Shown: positions 1-12,660 of the stretch, piece after piece
Numbering within the stretch: position 1 is the first letter of the stretch
Layout of the letters: each line of letters starts with the position of its first letter
From: Ischnura elegans
Taxonomy: Eukaryota > Arthropoda > Insecta > Odonata > Coenagrionidae
Assembly: GCF_921293095.1 (NCBI RefSeq)
Contig: NC_060249.1
Span: 74,287,907-74,351,906 of the forward strand
Length of the DNA: 64,000 bases
Direction of reading: 5' to 3'
The notes under the pieces: generated by a model
Databases searched by the model: none
The model's input: the letters and a program-made list of their open reading frames with translations, nothing else
Told to the model about the DNA's origin: nothing
Made by a program: the position numbers and the translations under genes

Positions 1-3000
1 GAAAAACTAAATATTAATTTTAATTTCGTGTTGATGAAAAAAAAAATATTTTTATAAAGGAAGAGCAGCCGCATTTAGAGATGAATCGCTCTAAATAAGG
101 GATAATTCATAGAAAACATTACGATTGGGAAGCATTTATCACCACCGAATCCTTATCATACCGCAGTGGATTTCACGGTACTTTGACCGTAAGTGAGTTA
201 TCGCGTCCATTAAAAACAGGTTAAAATTGAACATGGCCAGTCCCAGACGACTACGTAATGAAGATATTTATTATTCTCAGCTTTAGCCTCGCGCAGCCCA
301 TTTTCCAAATTTCACGCGTAAACCGCTACACAATGCGACTCCTAAGGTAATAAATAAACCAATGCAAACGGCAGCGGCAGGATTTCGGCGAAATGATAAC
401 GTCACTCACAAACTCTGACTTTCACGAGAGTCCCTTATCGACACTGCATATTTCATTCCAGCACCGGGAGGGTAAATTGATTTTTTTAACGTCATAACTT
501 TTTGGGTGATTTATGAGAAACGTACTTGAATAAGGAGGGTAAATACTTTCCACTGATCGCTGGATGCGCCCTAAGTCGGAGTAATGTGGAAATAATAAAC
601 GTGAATGGGAAACACATAAGTACCAAGACCACACAGAGAATTTTTGGTTTGCGTGGATTCAGAATACACAATTTCATACGCATTGAGAATCACTAATATC
701 AATCATTACATGCAATTTACTTGTGAGGTAACTTTATACGCAAAACGACACATATGGGTCACTTCTTCACCCCGCTAGTCCCATCACATGCGTAAAATTT
801 CTTTCGTTCTAAAAAATTCGGTTTAAGGTCTATCACACTTCATTTTATCCAAAAACCCAGTGACATTTCCTACATACCTCGTTAAACCCAAAGCTATTCC
901 ATCTACTTCATTTTTCAGCACCCCTTTGTCTATAATTGCACGCTAACGTCAGTCTCTGGTATTGTCATACAATTTTTTGTAACTTACGTATTTTTCAAAA
1001 GGATCAAATATCACTTACACGAAATGGGCCACAAAAACCTACGTATAGGTTTGGCTTACCAGTTATAATGAACGTAAATTTTCATAAGAAGGAAAATAAA
1101 CAACCTTCTGTTTTCTCAGGAGGCAAAGGGAATAGTTCGGAACCCAGAGGAAAAAAGCGATAGCTCAAATGAATTGAAAAACGACCAACACAATTTCACA
1201 AAGCGAAAGGAACAAAGGCATATTGTAAAGCAAGATTTTTTTCGTGAATAAGTTAGGGATTATGGATAATTTGCTAATAAATCCCACCGAAACGGAAACT
1301 GGAGCGGAATTCTACCACTAATCTAATATATCCGACGACTGAACGACTGTCCATTTTTCATTTATTTACATGCTGCGTTAAATCGAACGCAGTGAGAAAT
1401 GTCGACACCTCAATTCAATTTGGTGGGATGAATTAGCATACGTAAAAATAAACTCAACGCGTTTGGTAAATAATAGATTCGAATTATCTACAATTACCAT
1501 TAATTACTGACGTCAGCCCCGAAAGTAATTCCAGATAAATTCCAAATGCTCCGCATATTTGCGAGGAAAAACAAATGAAGAAATAAAATCCAAATGCAGC
1601 AGAGACTTCCATAGCAATGGAACGGTCATAATAAACAAAAAATAAATAAAATACAACCAGATATATCACGAAGGAGACTTTTTCTCACCTTTCTTTGCAT
1701 CCATGAAAACAGATAAACGACCTAGCCAAACAAGATCAAATATGAGAAACGCGGTTCCTGTGAAGTTCTGGTAAAAGAAGAACTGACGTTCAGAATATCC
1801 TAGAACACATTAACTGCAATGTAAAAAATGCGAATCAGATAAATTAAAAAAGACTAACTGAGGAACCAGTACGTTAAATAGTGCAGCTGAACATCAACAT
1901 TAAACAAACACATATACGCGGAGGAAAGGAAGAGATTCGATATTAGCATAAAAAAATTCCACTTATCCAATTAACATAAATAATTCCTTCTCCATCACCG
2001 TTGTTCAAACGGAAAGTGGGAAGTACATTGAAATTCTGTGCCGCTTAAAATGGAGTTTACGGGTATCTCTCATTATAAATCCACACGTACGACGAAAGAA
2101 AAGTCCAAGAATCTGACTTATCCTTCCCAACTTTGCATCATTCCTAAGAACAAAATCGCCCGATGGACATCTACGCAAGAGAGTTTGTTCAAACACCTCC
2201 GAAAGGACTCAGAGCTCCTGTTACGTTATAGTTACTTGACACGCACAACCGAAATACAACACACGCATAGATAAAAATGCACATGATTAACTAGGTTGTG
2301 ATAAAAAAAATGACATGTGACTATAAAAATGGGCGTATAAACTGGGTTCTAAAATTACCCCAAGATAGTGTCATTAATATTATTCATATAAAAATGAGTT
2401 ATTTAAACTACATAATGATTTAAATTCGGAATGAAAACCTTCGTTCATGGGCAATACACTTGATTATTGAGTAGCATGGAAGACCTAATGAAAGAATTGC
2501 CAAGAGAAAAAATTCACCTTGACCAGAAATCGAACAAGGACGATGGGAGCCTTGCTTTCCGGGGCAAAATATTTGGAACTAAAATATATATTATTAATAG
2601 TGGTACACATTAGAGCTAATTTTAAATAAATTATCTTTATTAAATTAAATTTTAGGGATTCGTCAAGAGATCATCTCCAAATCTAGGTGAAATGCAACTC
2701 AACGTACAAATGTGGATGATAAATTATTAAGCTACTGATAAATACCGGCCACTACCATAATGCATACCGCTAGAGCAATGGGCTTAGGGTTACGCTGGAG
2801 CTTGATATACACCAAGATTACTCAACTTTTTCATTGACCGAAGTACAGAAAGTCATACCTCAAACAAAGCACTCGATGACGACGGCTTGTCACCAACGAA
2901 CAGGCGGATGTGAGACTGGTAGAGACGAGGGCATATAGTATTTGCATTGATTATGCTTTCGTCGCCCACACTGCGCGTACATTGGGTAAGCCATCACAGG

Positions 3001-3803
3001 CTTCCCTTTTATCTCTCCTCGCTGAGAGAGATGCTTGAGCAAGTCAAGTGTCGGTTAGAGTGCCGAGTCACTCACGGTGAACCATGGAACTTGGGAGCAA
3101 CTGGGCATCTGGCTTCTCTTATTCAAGCTATTTGCTCACCCTCCCCACTCTCTTCACCCCAAGTGAACTAAAGCACCGAGCTCCCATGACATAAAATGGC
3201 GGGCGGGCGGCTATCGTCGTTTTAACCTTTGATCACTCGTCGACTGGTTAAACATGGAGCAAGATATCTCAGTGAGAGACCCATACTCCGTTCCCACGCT
3301 TGTAGGATCTCTCGTTCCAAATGCATCCTTACCACTTTCGACTGAAAAGTACCATGCGGTATGTTCATCACGTTCCACCTAACGAGACTCCTTTTTTTTC
3401 GTTTCATTCGATTCCTTCGTCATCCAACAATCGCGCTACGACCCGACAGTGAACAGTTAAATTTCTATTCAAGTCACTGATTCCTCATTCCGATGAGAAA
3501 ACATTCACTTCTCGAAACAAAAAGATGACTAGAGTGATCGAGTGGTATCTTTTGATCATTAATCGGAGGCAAACCTATTTTTAATTACTGAGCTTCCATT
3601 AAGCTTCACTATCAGCTATAACCAGTCGTGAATGAGAACAAAAGCAGTAAACTGGGCGCGTGACTTTCAGAGTAATGGTAAGCGAAATGTAGGTATTCTT
3701 GGAATCATTCCTAATGTAATTACGGTGACATCACAAGTGACCTGAGCACTCAAGTCATCTGCAAGCTGAACAGAGTAAGCCGGAAGCCTCCAAGACCTTG
3801 ATT
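1..3803. other. no gene or repeat recognised
   Basis: AT-rich sequence with only short chance ORFs (78 codons at most) and no splice-flanked conserved stretch. Nothing further can be supported. Confidence 0.6.
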
Positions 3804-3950
3804 CCAATGACTCCATTCTTCCGTTGCTACCGCGTCGGTTGTTGGTTTAAGACAACAGTGCTGGCACTGCTGCCAGCGTCTTCAGATCGAAGAAAAGGTT
3901 GTCTTAAACCAACAACCGACGCGGTAGCAACGGAAGAATGGAGACATTGG
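3804..3950. repeat. fold-back with 46-bp perfect arms and hammerhead-like loop
   Basis: Arms 3811-3856 and 3898-3943 are perfect reverse complements over 46 bases and extend by six more matched bases after one mismatch. The 41-base loop, read on the minus strand, contains CTGAAGA, a hairpin with GCTGGCA/TGCCAGC arms (stem II), then ACTGTTGTC. The arrangement is that of a type I hammerhead ribozyme whose GAA before the final A has been lost. The arm next to the core (TTAAACC with GGTTTAA) is placed to extend stem I. Confidence 0.85.
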
Positions 3951-4439
3951 AACCTCGAAAACGCGGAAACCTAAGTAGTCACATTCCAAGACCTGGAGTT
4001 GACGAAGCAGCGAGTGCAGAAATTAGATGGATATAGTGAGAAATAGGATTTCCTGATGAATAAAAGAAAGGTAACTATGGAACAGCATGCGTCAGGAAAG
4101 GACCCAGTGCACAGGCCAAGTCATAAAGCATATCAATCACGTTAGCAATGTAAAGGAGGGAAATTTGAAGGTAAGGTTCCCCAAGAAAGATCGAGAGATA
4201 AGAATTTGGGGCAGATGAAGAAGAACGCATAGATGAAGAACTCGAGGAACTAAAAGAATTAGTCAGAGAAAAGGAAAAAAGAGAGCTACATTATATCTAT
4301 CTCAGGATTGCATTATTACAAATGTCTGAAATGAGCTCCTTTGGTTAAATTTTTCTCTAGGATAAACGTCTCGAAATATAATGCACTGACGAAAAAAATC
4401 AGAGAATCCATGAAGGTTTTGCACAATTTGGGTTACTTG

Positions 4440-4599
4440 CAGTGGCGGATCTATGGGGGGGGGGGGCAAAGGGGGCTATAGCCCCCCTTGGGTATCCAAT
4501 GTACACTAGATAGATTGGTAATTTTTCCGACCACCACTACTGCTGGAATTTTAACCCCCACTTAGCTCCTCCCTTGTCCCTATCCTGGATCCGCCACTG
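4440..4599. mobile_element. hAT-type MITE, 160 bp
   Basis: Left end CAGTGGCGGATCTATGG and right end (reverse complement) CAGTGGCGGATCCAGG share 12 perfect terminal bases. Flanking 8-bp repeats GTTACTTG (4432-4439) and GTTGCTTG (4600-4607) match at 7 of 8. The interior holds a 12-base G run and a GGGGGCTATAGCCCCC palindrome. No coding capacity. Confidence 0.88.
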
Positions 4600-4607
4600 G
4601 TTGCTTG

Positions 4608-7600
4608 TAAGTAAGAGTATTTGTACACTCCACGGAAAAAATATAAGCCACGCCCATAGTGCCATTTTTATAATGCCTACACTTCCAGAGATCAATGGTC
4701 AAGAACGGCGGTGTCCATAAAATGCCGATCGTAGCACAAAAATGAACATATTCGATCGCACAAAGTAATATGTTTGGTGATTAAGAGTACTAGATGAAAT
4801 TATTATAACCTTTTTTTAAAATTAAGTTCTGGTCAACACTTGACCCTATATTATATATTAGCACCAAAATAAAACTGAGTTAAATATGCGGCAGTTGGAG
4901 AGGAGAAGTGCAAATTAGGATGCAATGAATGCAGGAAGATTTAACCACGCACAAAAAGCAATGAAAACATTGTTAAGGGGACATCAGATAACACCAAATT
5001 ATATACGATCCAAATTAAAATAAAGGAGTTTACAGCGGAAGGTAGTTGAATCGGCCCGATGCGACGGAAATAATAATCACTAACTTCATTTATATTGATA
5101 ATGCGAAAGAGGAAAAAAGAGCAAGAGTCAAAAACTCATGTCATCTAAATGATAATCATTATTTTCTCCACGACCCAAATAAACGCCGCAGAACCCATAC
5201 GGCGTCTTGGGGTTGCATCAAGATTAGGGGACTTTAAAAAAAAATCCCCCTTACAGCCGCAGTTTCACCCGAAACTTGGCGATCGATGAATTTTCACCCA
5301 GGGGGAATGTTTTGGGTAACGCGGTCCTAAGAGCGACCACATTTTACATTCCTTAACAGCTACCACGACTCGACCCTCATTAGGGAAAGATAAGAATCTT
5401 ATTCAGCGTTTCCCTGAACGTAATTGGATGTCATTTTGTACGTTATGTAGCCATAATACAACTGCGAACAAATCTTAACCGGGCTCTCGTAGGTCCATAC
5501 CTTGACTCGCTCTCATTTGGAAGTTACTTACAGTTAACAGAGGTTTTTAGAACTGGTGTTTGCTTCCATATTCTACCACGACAACTTAAAAAATGCTAAT
5601 GAATGGCAGAAGAAATGGCGAAACCACAGCATTCAGAGCACAACGTCACGACGGATGATGTCTCTTTCTATGAGAAAAACAATTAAATATCTTTTTCGTA
5701 AGCTCTGCTAGCGGTCTGGAGTAAAGACATTAATTACTGATTCAAATCAGCGCATTAGACTGAAACACATATTTTAGGCTATTATTACAGAAAACTTAAT
5801 AATATAAAGCGTGAATATTAATAATATTAAAAAAAAATTCCCGTATTTTTCACATTTTGGGTCCGTTTTTTAATATATTTGCATGGACATGACCTGAAAG
5901 GAATTAGTGAAAGCAGATAACAGAGTAAAATAATGTTTATACTGTAAAGTGGTTAAAAAAGTGGTTAAAAAAGTCCTGGAGCATTGAGAGAATATAATTA
6001 GCCGAATAAGATATAATAATAATGCTATGTAGACGTATATATGTAAACGTAACAGAGAGAGGAAGAGAAAAATGCAGGGTTAAGAAGAGAGAGACAGGTT
6101 TAAAAAAATAAGTGCCTACAGAAATCTGAATAAACGAAACACACAGGGAAAGTAAAGAATTGAAATTAGGGTTTATAAGGAAGCTTGGAATATATATTAT
6201 CGTACAGTATGGGCTTATGCTACCCAAAACCGAGAATTATCCAACATAGACTGTGAGAAAGACACCATAAATAAACTAATAAAAAGAATTGACAACCATC
6301 TGCAAAGAGTGATGTGAATACGATGTCATAAATATCCTTTCCGACATGATTACGGAGAAAAAGTATGTACTTATACTTCTGAAAGGATAAGAGAGCTGAC
6401 AGTGTTTCACAAACTGAACTGACAGAGGAAAAATTCAGACGAAAATGAGGAAGAGAAGGATAACTTACAGGCCCTTGCATTTACAAAAAAATCTTGATTT
6501 GGGCCTGATAAACCGCTAACAGCTGAATTTCTCGTCACTAAGGATAAAAGGATGATATGAGGTACTTCAACAGGCTTATTAGGGCCTCCGTCATAAATAA
6601 ATTATAGGTAAATCAAGAATTGGGTCTCATACCGGGCCAAAAAACCATCCTAAAATTGGAACTGGATTGCCGGAATCGGACTGAAGAATACGACCTTAGC
6701 ACGAATTCGATCATATTCTGGAAAAATTAAAGGCGCTATTTAAAAGTTTTCGAGCGACAGAAAATTGAAATCAGGTGATTTACTAGCTCACAATTCAAGT
6801 CCTTTCAACATTTATTCCTGTAAAACGTGACAGCAGGCGCATTTATCACATATGACGTAACGAACCTAATACAGGAATACAGACAAGTTTCGTAACGACT
6901 TCAAACATTTCCTTAGAATTGCCGACAAAGATAAGCGACTCTCTTGATATGAACACGATTCAAAGAAAAGTCTAATGAGTAATCACCGAATCAGCAACAT
7001 CTTCGTAGATGATAAAGTCGGTAAAGGAAAAATCGCACGGCTATGGAAAAAACATATTTGAGAAGAAATGAACTTCAGTATCAGACCCGTGGCAACAAAA
7101 AAATAAATGAATAATTATTATCTCTTTCCCGGCAGCAACCTACTTTAGGGGTGAAAGGGACGCATTGGGTTAAAATGAAGCCTGCTTGCACATTCTTGCG
7201 GCACCCTGGCACGAAGAATAAAATAACTGCGACCATATCCATACGATGAGGCCGCATTTAATAATGCATAATTTTCTTCGCCACAATAGTACGAGCAAAG
7301 AAATGGTCGTTTTATTTCATACGACGTAAAAAAAGGAAAGATAAAATAGCCAGAGGTTTATGGCGGTCGTCTGTACCGACTATACTGAACAGGAGGAATG
7401 AGGCAAAACACTCCCTAGTATCATTATTTAACAAGAAATGGTAAAATTTTCATACCACGTTCTCTAACCTCGTTTGCTGGAATAGAGCGAGCTTCTAGAC
7501 AACTTTAGAGTGGAATTGGTACAGGAACACGGAATTTGCTGATCAAAAAGTGGCTACTGAGAAGGCAAAAAATAAAGTTAAAAAAAAGCACATTCGATCC

Positions 7601-8340
7601 ACTTTTAACATTGAAAAGTACAATAAAAATCTAAATAAAACCATTGAAGGCAAATATTTAAAGAGGTTTGAGGATGAAGGTACATTAATATTTGAAAGTA
7701 AATTCCGACAGTTTCTACGTATAATTCAAACATTTTACTAATACTGTAAATTTTATTGGAACTAAGAATGATTTTTAATGTTCAAAATCGAATCCGAGGA
7801 ACTAAAACGGAAGTATTGATTGCATTTATAGGTTGCCGCTATCCGTAACTAAGTTTGAAAGAAATGAGGTATAAAAATAATCATACGAAACATTAACAAC
7901 TCGAAAAAGAAAATTTATATTCTAATAATCTATATTACAGTTTCCTTGGCGCGAGGTACACATAGAACTTCCCAACTCTTCGGAGAGTTAGTACCCTCAA
8001 GAAGAATGGAGGCCAGCACGGAAGAGGTAATGGAGTGTTTGGCCATCATAATGGATCATGGAACAAAACTGGGAACTATTCAAGTTTCCACGTTCTTATT
8101 ATGAAATACCTTCCAAAGATGTCATCAATAAAGCTGTGCAGTCGGATCCTTCTTAAAATAAAGAGACTTGGTACATGATAGTTGGCTTTGTTCTCACTAA
8201 CTGCCAGCTGCTTTTTGATACGATAAATAGCAAAATGAGTTACGATGAGATCCTCTCGAGGTCCCACCCAAACGTCATTGTCGGATTACTTTCCGCCCTG
8301 CCTTCCCTCGTGCCGTCACATGACCGACGAGGGTCAACAA
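4608..8340. other. no gene recognised
   Basis: Open frames up to 96 codons lack domains. The only oddity is a tandem GTGGTTAAAAAA pair near 5948. Several fragments look like old repeats but could not be named. Confidence 0.55.
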
Positions 8341-8351
8341 GGAGGGCCCGA

Positions 8352-8720
8352 TGTGACCTATGCTTTACGCATTACTTATCATAATGTAATAATATCATGT
8401 TTTTTTTGTTATTTAATAATTTTAAGTTATTCTTGAATGGAAATTTTAAGGCTAGAGCTATATACTAGTTGTATAATATTCGAAGTTGTTTAAACTCCTG
8501 GATAAAATGGATTAGTTCATGACCTAGCGATGATTTTCATTGACTTTAAGTCTTGGACATTCATTGGAACTATATGTGGCCATTCGCTGGATTTTAAGGA
8601 CATTCATCGGATTTTTTACGTAGTTTTCCTTTCACCACTGTACCTTTGATCACTATTCATTTACATCAAGAAAAGAGGATTAATTTCACATTTGAACCTT
8701 CAAGATTAAGAAAAGTCTAT
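8352..8720 (+). mobile_element. possible Gypsy-type LTR
   Basis: The stretch begins TGTGACC right after a purine-rich AAGGAGGG tract (polypurine-like). It is followed at 8722-8730 by TTGGCGCAG, resembling the primer-binding sites of 297/17.6-type Gypsy elements. Three imperfect copies of a GGACATTCATTGGA-like unit lie at 8555, 8578 and 8598, with a fourth at 8783. No gag, pol or second LTR was recognised, so this is a hypothesis. Confidence 0.27.
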
Positions 8721-9039
8721 ATTGGCGCAGTTTGACGGCATTTCATTATCTAAAATCAAATTTTGGAAGTTTACTTCTAAAGTGGACATTCACTGGTGCG
8801 ATTGTAATAAAAATAGTGGCGTTCGGATGCATGCGTCGTCGCTCCCGATTTTTCGCCCGAAGTACTTATTAATTGTGTCTATAATTTGTGTCGATTTGAT
8901 TCGTGAAGTACCGTCGCTTCTGATTTTCTTCATGAGAACTTTTCCTGGACAAGGGTGTTTGTGAAGTGTGTTTAATTGATTTGTTGAATTAAAAGTGAAC
9001 GTTATATCATTAACCAGAGAAAAACGTGAATAACGCGGA

Positions 9040-9385
9040 AGGAGGTAGCCGCCGAGCGGGGCCGGAGTGCGAGGCAGAATTTTGGAGGCCACGAATGCAT
9101 CCATCCATCTTGATCCCCTGAAAAGGGGCCAAGAGGGAGGAGGAGAATTAATCAGCAACTTTTTGGAGCGGCGATCGTTGAGCGCATGGCTTTCCCGGGG
9201 TCGGCAAGTGGCCGGCACCGGGGGTCTCTCGTCGGGAGCGTTGGCCCCCGAGGGCCGTCGTTGCCGCGGGCGGTAAATTCAAGGGGAAGGATTTCCATCG
9301 GAGACGGCCGGCCCGGAATAAATTGGCGGGCAATAGGGCCTACCCCGTTCACGTCGGTGCGTTTAAGGCCGATAAATCCCGAGAC
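9040..9385. other. GC- and CpG-rich block
   Basis: The stretch is clearly richer in G+C and CpG than its surroundings (CCGCCGAGCGGGGCCGG near 9050; GGCCGTCGTTGCCGCGGGCGG near 9250). Overlapping open frames exist on both strands, but none shows a domain. It could be a CpG-rich promoter or 5' exon, or the leader of the possible LTR element to its left. Confidence 0.35.
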
Positions 9386-9391
9386 CAGAGG

Positions 9392-9506
9392 CGATCCATC
9401 ATTTAAAGATTGCCCAGTGCTCTACCGGTCCACCTACCGCAAGTCCTTCGACCTGTCGTACCTACCTGAACGAATTTCAAATTACAATTGTGCCATTCGT
9501 CCACCC
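9392..9506. repeat. diverged duplication, copy 1
   Basis: Shares with 9927-10043 the ordered blocks ATC-ATCA-TTAAAGATTGC, ACCGGTCCACC, CGACC-GTCG-ACCT-CCTGAA and ATTACAAT. The two copies lie 535 bp apart in the same orientation. No coding similarity recognised. Confidence 0.7.
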
Positions 9507-9926
9507 AGTAGAAAGCATTCTCATCTATTGCGAAAGGAGACCCAATTCATTAACTGAAGAGATAAATATCAGACATCAAGGATAGATAGGTTTTCATCAA
9601 CATTTATAAATAAAACATAAGAACATAATAATTAACACTATGTTCATACATTAAATTCTTTCATTTGCCTACTGACAGAGTAGATAGGAAATAGTTCTCC
9701 ATCAATTACAAAGCATTCAAAATACACCAAGGATGTATAACACAAATAATTCAATCAATGTAAAATAAACTAAGTTACTTTTCATTTTTTTTCTAATGCT
9801 TTTTGTATTTTTCCCATTCTAGATCCTTATATTATACTCAAGCGAAAGCATTAAGTTAATAAACACCTGTTTCTGATAAAAAAAATCACGTCGCGGTATA
9901 TTTACCGGCGCATATTTAAAATAGAA

Positions 9927-10043
9927 AATCAATCAGTTAAAGATTGCGTGAGTTTTAGTTTTACCGGTCCACCGTCCTAACTCCCTACGACCCGTCGAAC
10001 CTGCCTGAATTTGATATTACAATAGCTATTCCCATTCACCCTG
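9927..10043. repeat. diverged duplication, copy 2
   Basis: The second copy of the unit at 9392-9506, with small indels. Weaker similarity appears to continue about 100 bp further (ACATCAA-GATA segments). Confidence 0.7.
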
Positions 10044-10066
10044 AAAAAATACGCTCTTCTGTTGTA

Positions 10067-12170
10067 CGAGGTGTCCCAACAAAAGAAAAATAACAAACAT
10101 CAACGATAAATTACTGATTTCATCGACATCAAACATTTGTCACAGTGACGATCCGCATTAAATCGACACATGGCTCTCACATTTGTTTTAATGTGCAAAT
10201 TTGTCCTTTTTCTTTTACCTTTCCAATGAGTAAATAAAACATAATGGGTACAGAAATAAATCATATTTTCAATATTTTAACCGTAAAATCTCATGCATGA
10301 AATTTTATCCATTCCGAAAAAATACGACTCCCATTATTCCATTAAAAACAATTAAACCAAGATTTCATGAGTCTTCAATTGCATGCAGGATTTTTTCAAT
10401 CTCTTCTTTCCATTTTTCTACTTTTCTGCATTCAAAACTTATTATTTCATAATTATTCAAATAATTAATGCGTTCCATCCATGAAACAACTAATTCTTTT
10501 AGACTAAAATTAAAACTATCTGGAGAGATTTCTCATGCTCTGCATATTCAGTCAAAAATCCAATAAGGTAGAATAATAGTCCAAACTTTCAGACGAAGAT
10601 ATCAGGATAACGTAAAATGGTATGAATTTCTTCATTAACCCGATTTGTAGCTTAGCGTATCACAGCAAGGTGCTTCTTTTTCCAAAAAAACGAAGCACAT
10701 AATTGATAAAGAAAACAATCAGGAAAAGAACATTAATTGAGAAACCATATAAATAATTACGTAACGCGGATCAAATAATATACAATAAAGACGAAGGAGG
10801 CTATATAATAACGAAAAATAATAGCAAACACATTGTACATGACTTTAATCCATTCCAGATTTTTCGAAATGGAATAGATATTAAAATGAATTGGCTAAGG
10901 ACATGAGAATCGATATAAAATAATCAAAAACATTCGGAGAAAATACTTGAAAAACGGAAGCTATTATCGTTATATCAATTGATAAGGTAGAAATGATACC
11001 GTAACCGAAATTAGAATCTAACATTCTCACTTCTCAAATTTTCTTAACCCAACTTACTCACCCAAAGAAATCCTATGCTAATACCAGGAAAATAATATTA
11101 TCAACCAAAGAAAATCAACATGACGGTATATTTATACAGCGACACCTGCAAAAAAAAACACGTGCAAGAGAACGTATATTTCCCCAAACCTGCATCTGAC
11201 AGCTTCATTACCAAAAAGAACCAGGAAAAACCCATTGCTAGTGGTAATTTTTTGTACATGGAGGAGTCTAAACCGCCTCCTCACGTCAAGTGACCGTAAT
11301 AAATAGCACGAACTCCATGGGAACGACCGGAGAAAAAATCACGCTAGCCGCCGTACCGTGACAGTGAACTAGGATACCCAATCGCGCTTCTGCTTTTCGA
11401 GACAACCCGACCCAGCTGCACCCATAACGATTTATTGAGCGCACCAAAACTTCCCTATTTATTGAGACGCGTTCCGAAATTTTGCTGCATAAAATCCAAT
11501 TTTAAAGCTGGGAGAGATTTTTGGCTTAAAAAAAAAAACTTGAGGGCAGAAAAAAGCATCTAAAACGTTCACGAAAGTTGCAATTCACCCACTCCTTGTC
11601 ACTTACTTATGATGTTACGGTTGTAACCGACTACGGCTAGATCAAGAACTCAAATGTATGGAGCTGGGATGGTTCATATTATTCATTCTCGACAAATAAA
11701 TTTCGAAATGTAAATTCACTGTTCGAAATGTAAATGTAATGCATTATGTACCGAAAATAAGAGCACTGCTAAAAATATTACGATAAACACAAGAAAAAAT
11801 ATACTTTTCTCAAAATTATAAAAGAAACATTAAATTATTTCGTATAAAATTCGATCACACCAAAACCGAGGAGAATGAAATTATTTCGCATAAAGTCGCT
11901 CGAATTATCAAAACTCATTGGTTTTTTCAGATAAATGGAAATATTTGAGTTAGTTTAAGTTCACATATTCTGTAAAATCGCAGTAATATACAGTGGTTAC
12001 AATAATTCGGATCGAAGAATTACTACAGCATTACTATCACCATGATTAAGTTCCAAAACTCATGCAAAAAATTAAATAGAATTTGTCCAGCCGGGAGGTT
12101 GACGATTACATTCATAGGGAAATGCCATAGAATATTTCTCTTGAATGAATAAAACTTCGAGAACGGGCTT
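10067..12170. other. no gene recognised
   Basis: AT-rich with no open frame over 60 codons. Only the hairpin at 10670-10698 stands out. Confidence 0.6.
10670..10698. repeat. short hairpin
   Basis: GTGCTTC and GAAGCAC are perfect 7-bp arms, extended by T4/A4 around a CC centre. No associated gene. Confidence 0.5.
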
Positions 12171-12380
12171 CCTTTAAGGCTCAAACCCCTTAGCCTAGCC
12201 ATAGGGCAGTATATGAGAAGGAGAAGCGTTGATTAGATCATCTAATCAAGGCTCTTTCTCATATACTGACTGGCCTAGTTAGGAATAATTATCTTCGAAT
12301 TAGTTATCTTAGAATTAATTTATCTTCTGGACTTCAAGCCAGGAAAGGGCTTATAGGCTAAGGGATTTGAGTCTTAAAAG
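12171..12380. repeat. nested fold-back repeat, 210 bp
   Basis: Outer arms 12171-12197 and 12354-12380 match as reverse complements at 24 of 27. An inner hairpin (12194-12237 with 12241-12283) shares CAGTATATGAGAA and ends in a perfect TTGATTAGA-TCA-TCTAATCAA tip. About 70 bases lie unpaired between the inner and outer right arms. No hammerhead core and no clear target duplication. Confidence 0.75.
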
Positions 12381-12539
12381 AACATATGTTACTAGGTAGG
12401 CATTCGGAGTATGCGATCTTTGCGTCGATTACTTCACAACCCTTAGGTCACTAAATTTTCTGATCGATACAAACACCTGATCGACAGCACCACCTTTCGT
12501 CAGGCCCAAAATATTTTCGAATATCTCCCCCAGGATATC

Positions 12540-12660
12540 AATTTCTTTCCCCATTTCCCGACAGCCCCCTATTCAATACATCTTCGACCCTCCGTTTTCC
12601 CTCGAATATCTTCCAAGAGCTTCCTCTCTACCCAAACCTTGTCGGGCATTAATACATTTG
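12540..12660 (-). pseudogene. possible LINE tail remnant
   Basis: The minus strand reads VERKLLEDIRGKTEGRRCIE and, after a stop, GKWGKKLISWG, loosely like the GE-LLEDVIEGKIEGRRPRGRKR tail of arthropod LINEs. The match is short and degenerate. The open frame that continues to 13038 on this strand shows no recognisable domain. Confidence 0.3.

Noticed and set aside
8790-9218. Minus-strand 142-codon open frame
   Set aside because: It runs partly through a CpG-rich block where stops are rare on several frames, and it has no recognisable domain or splice context.
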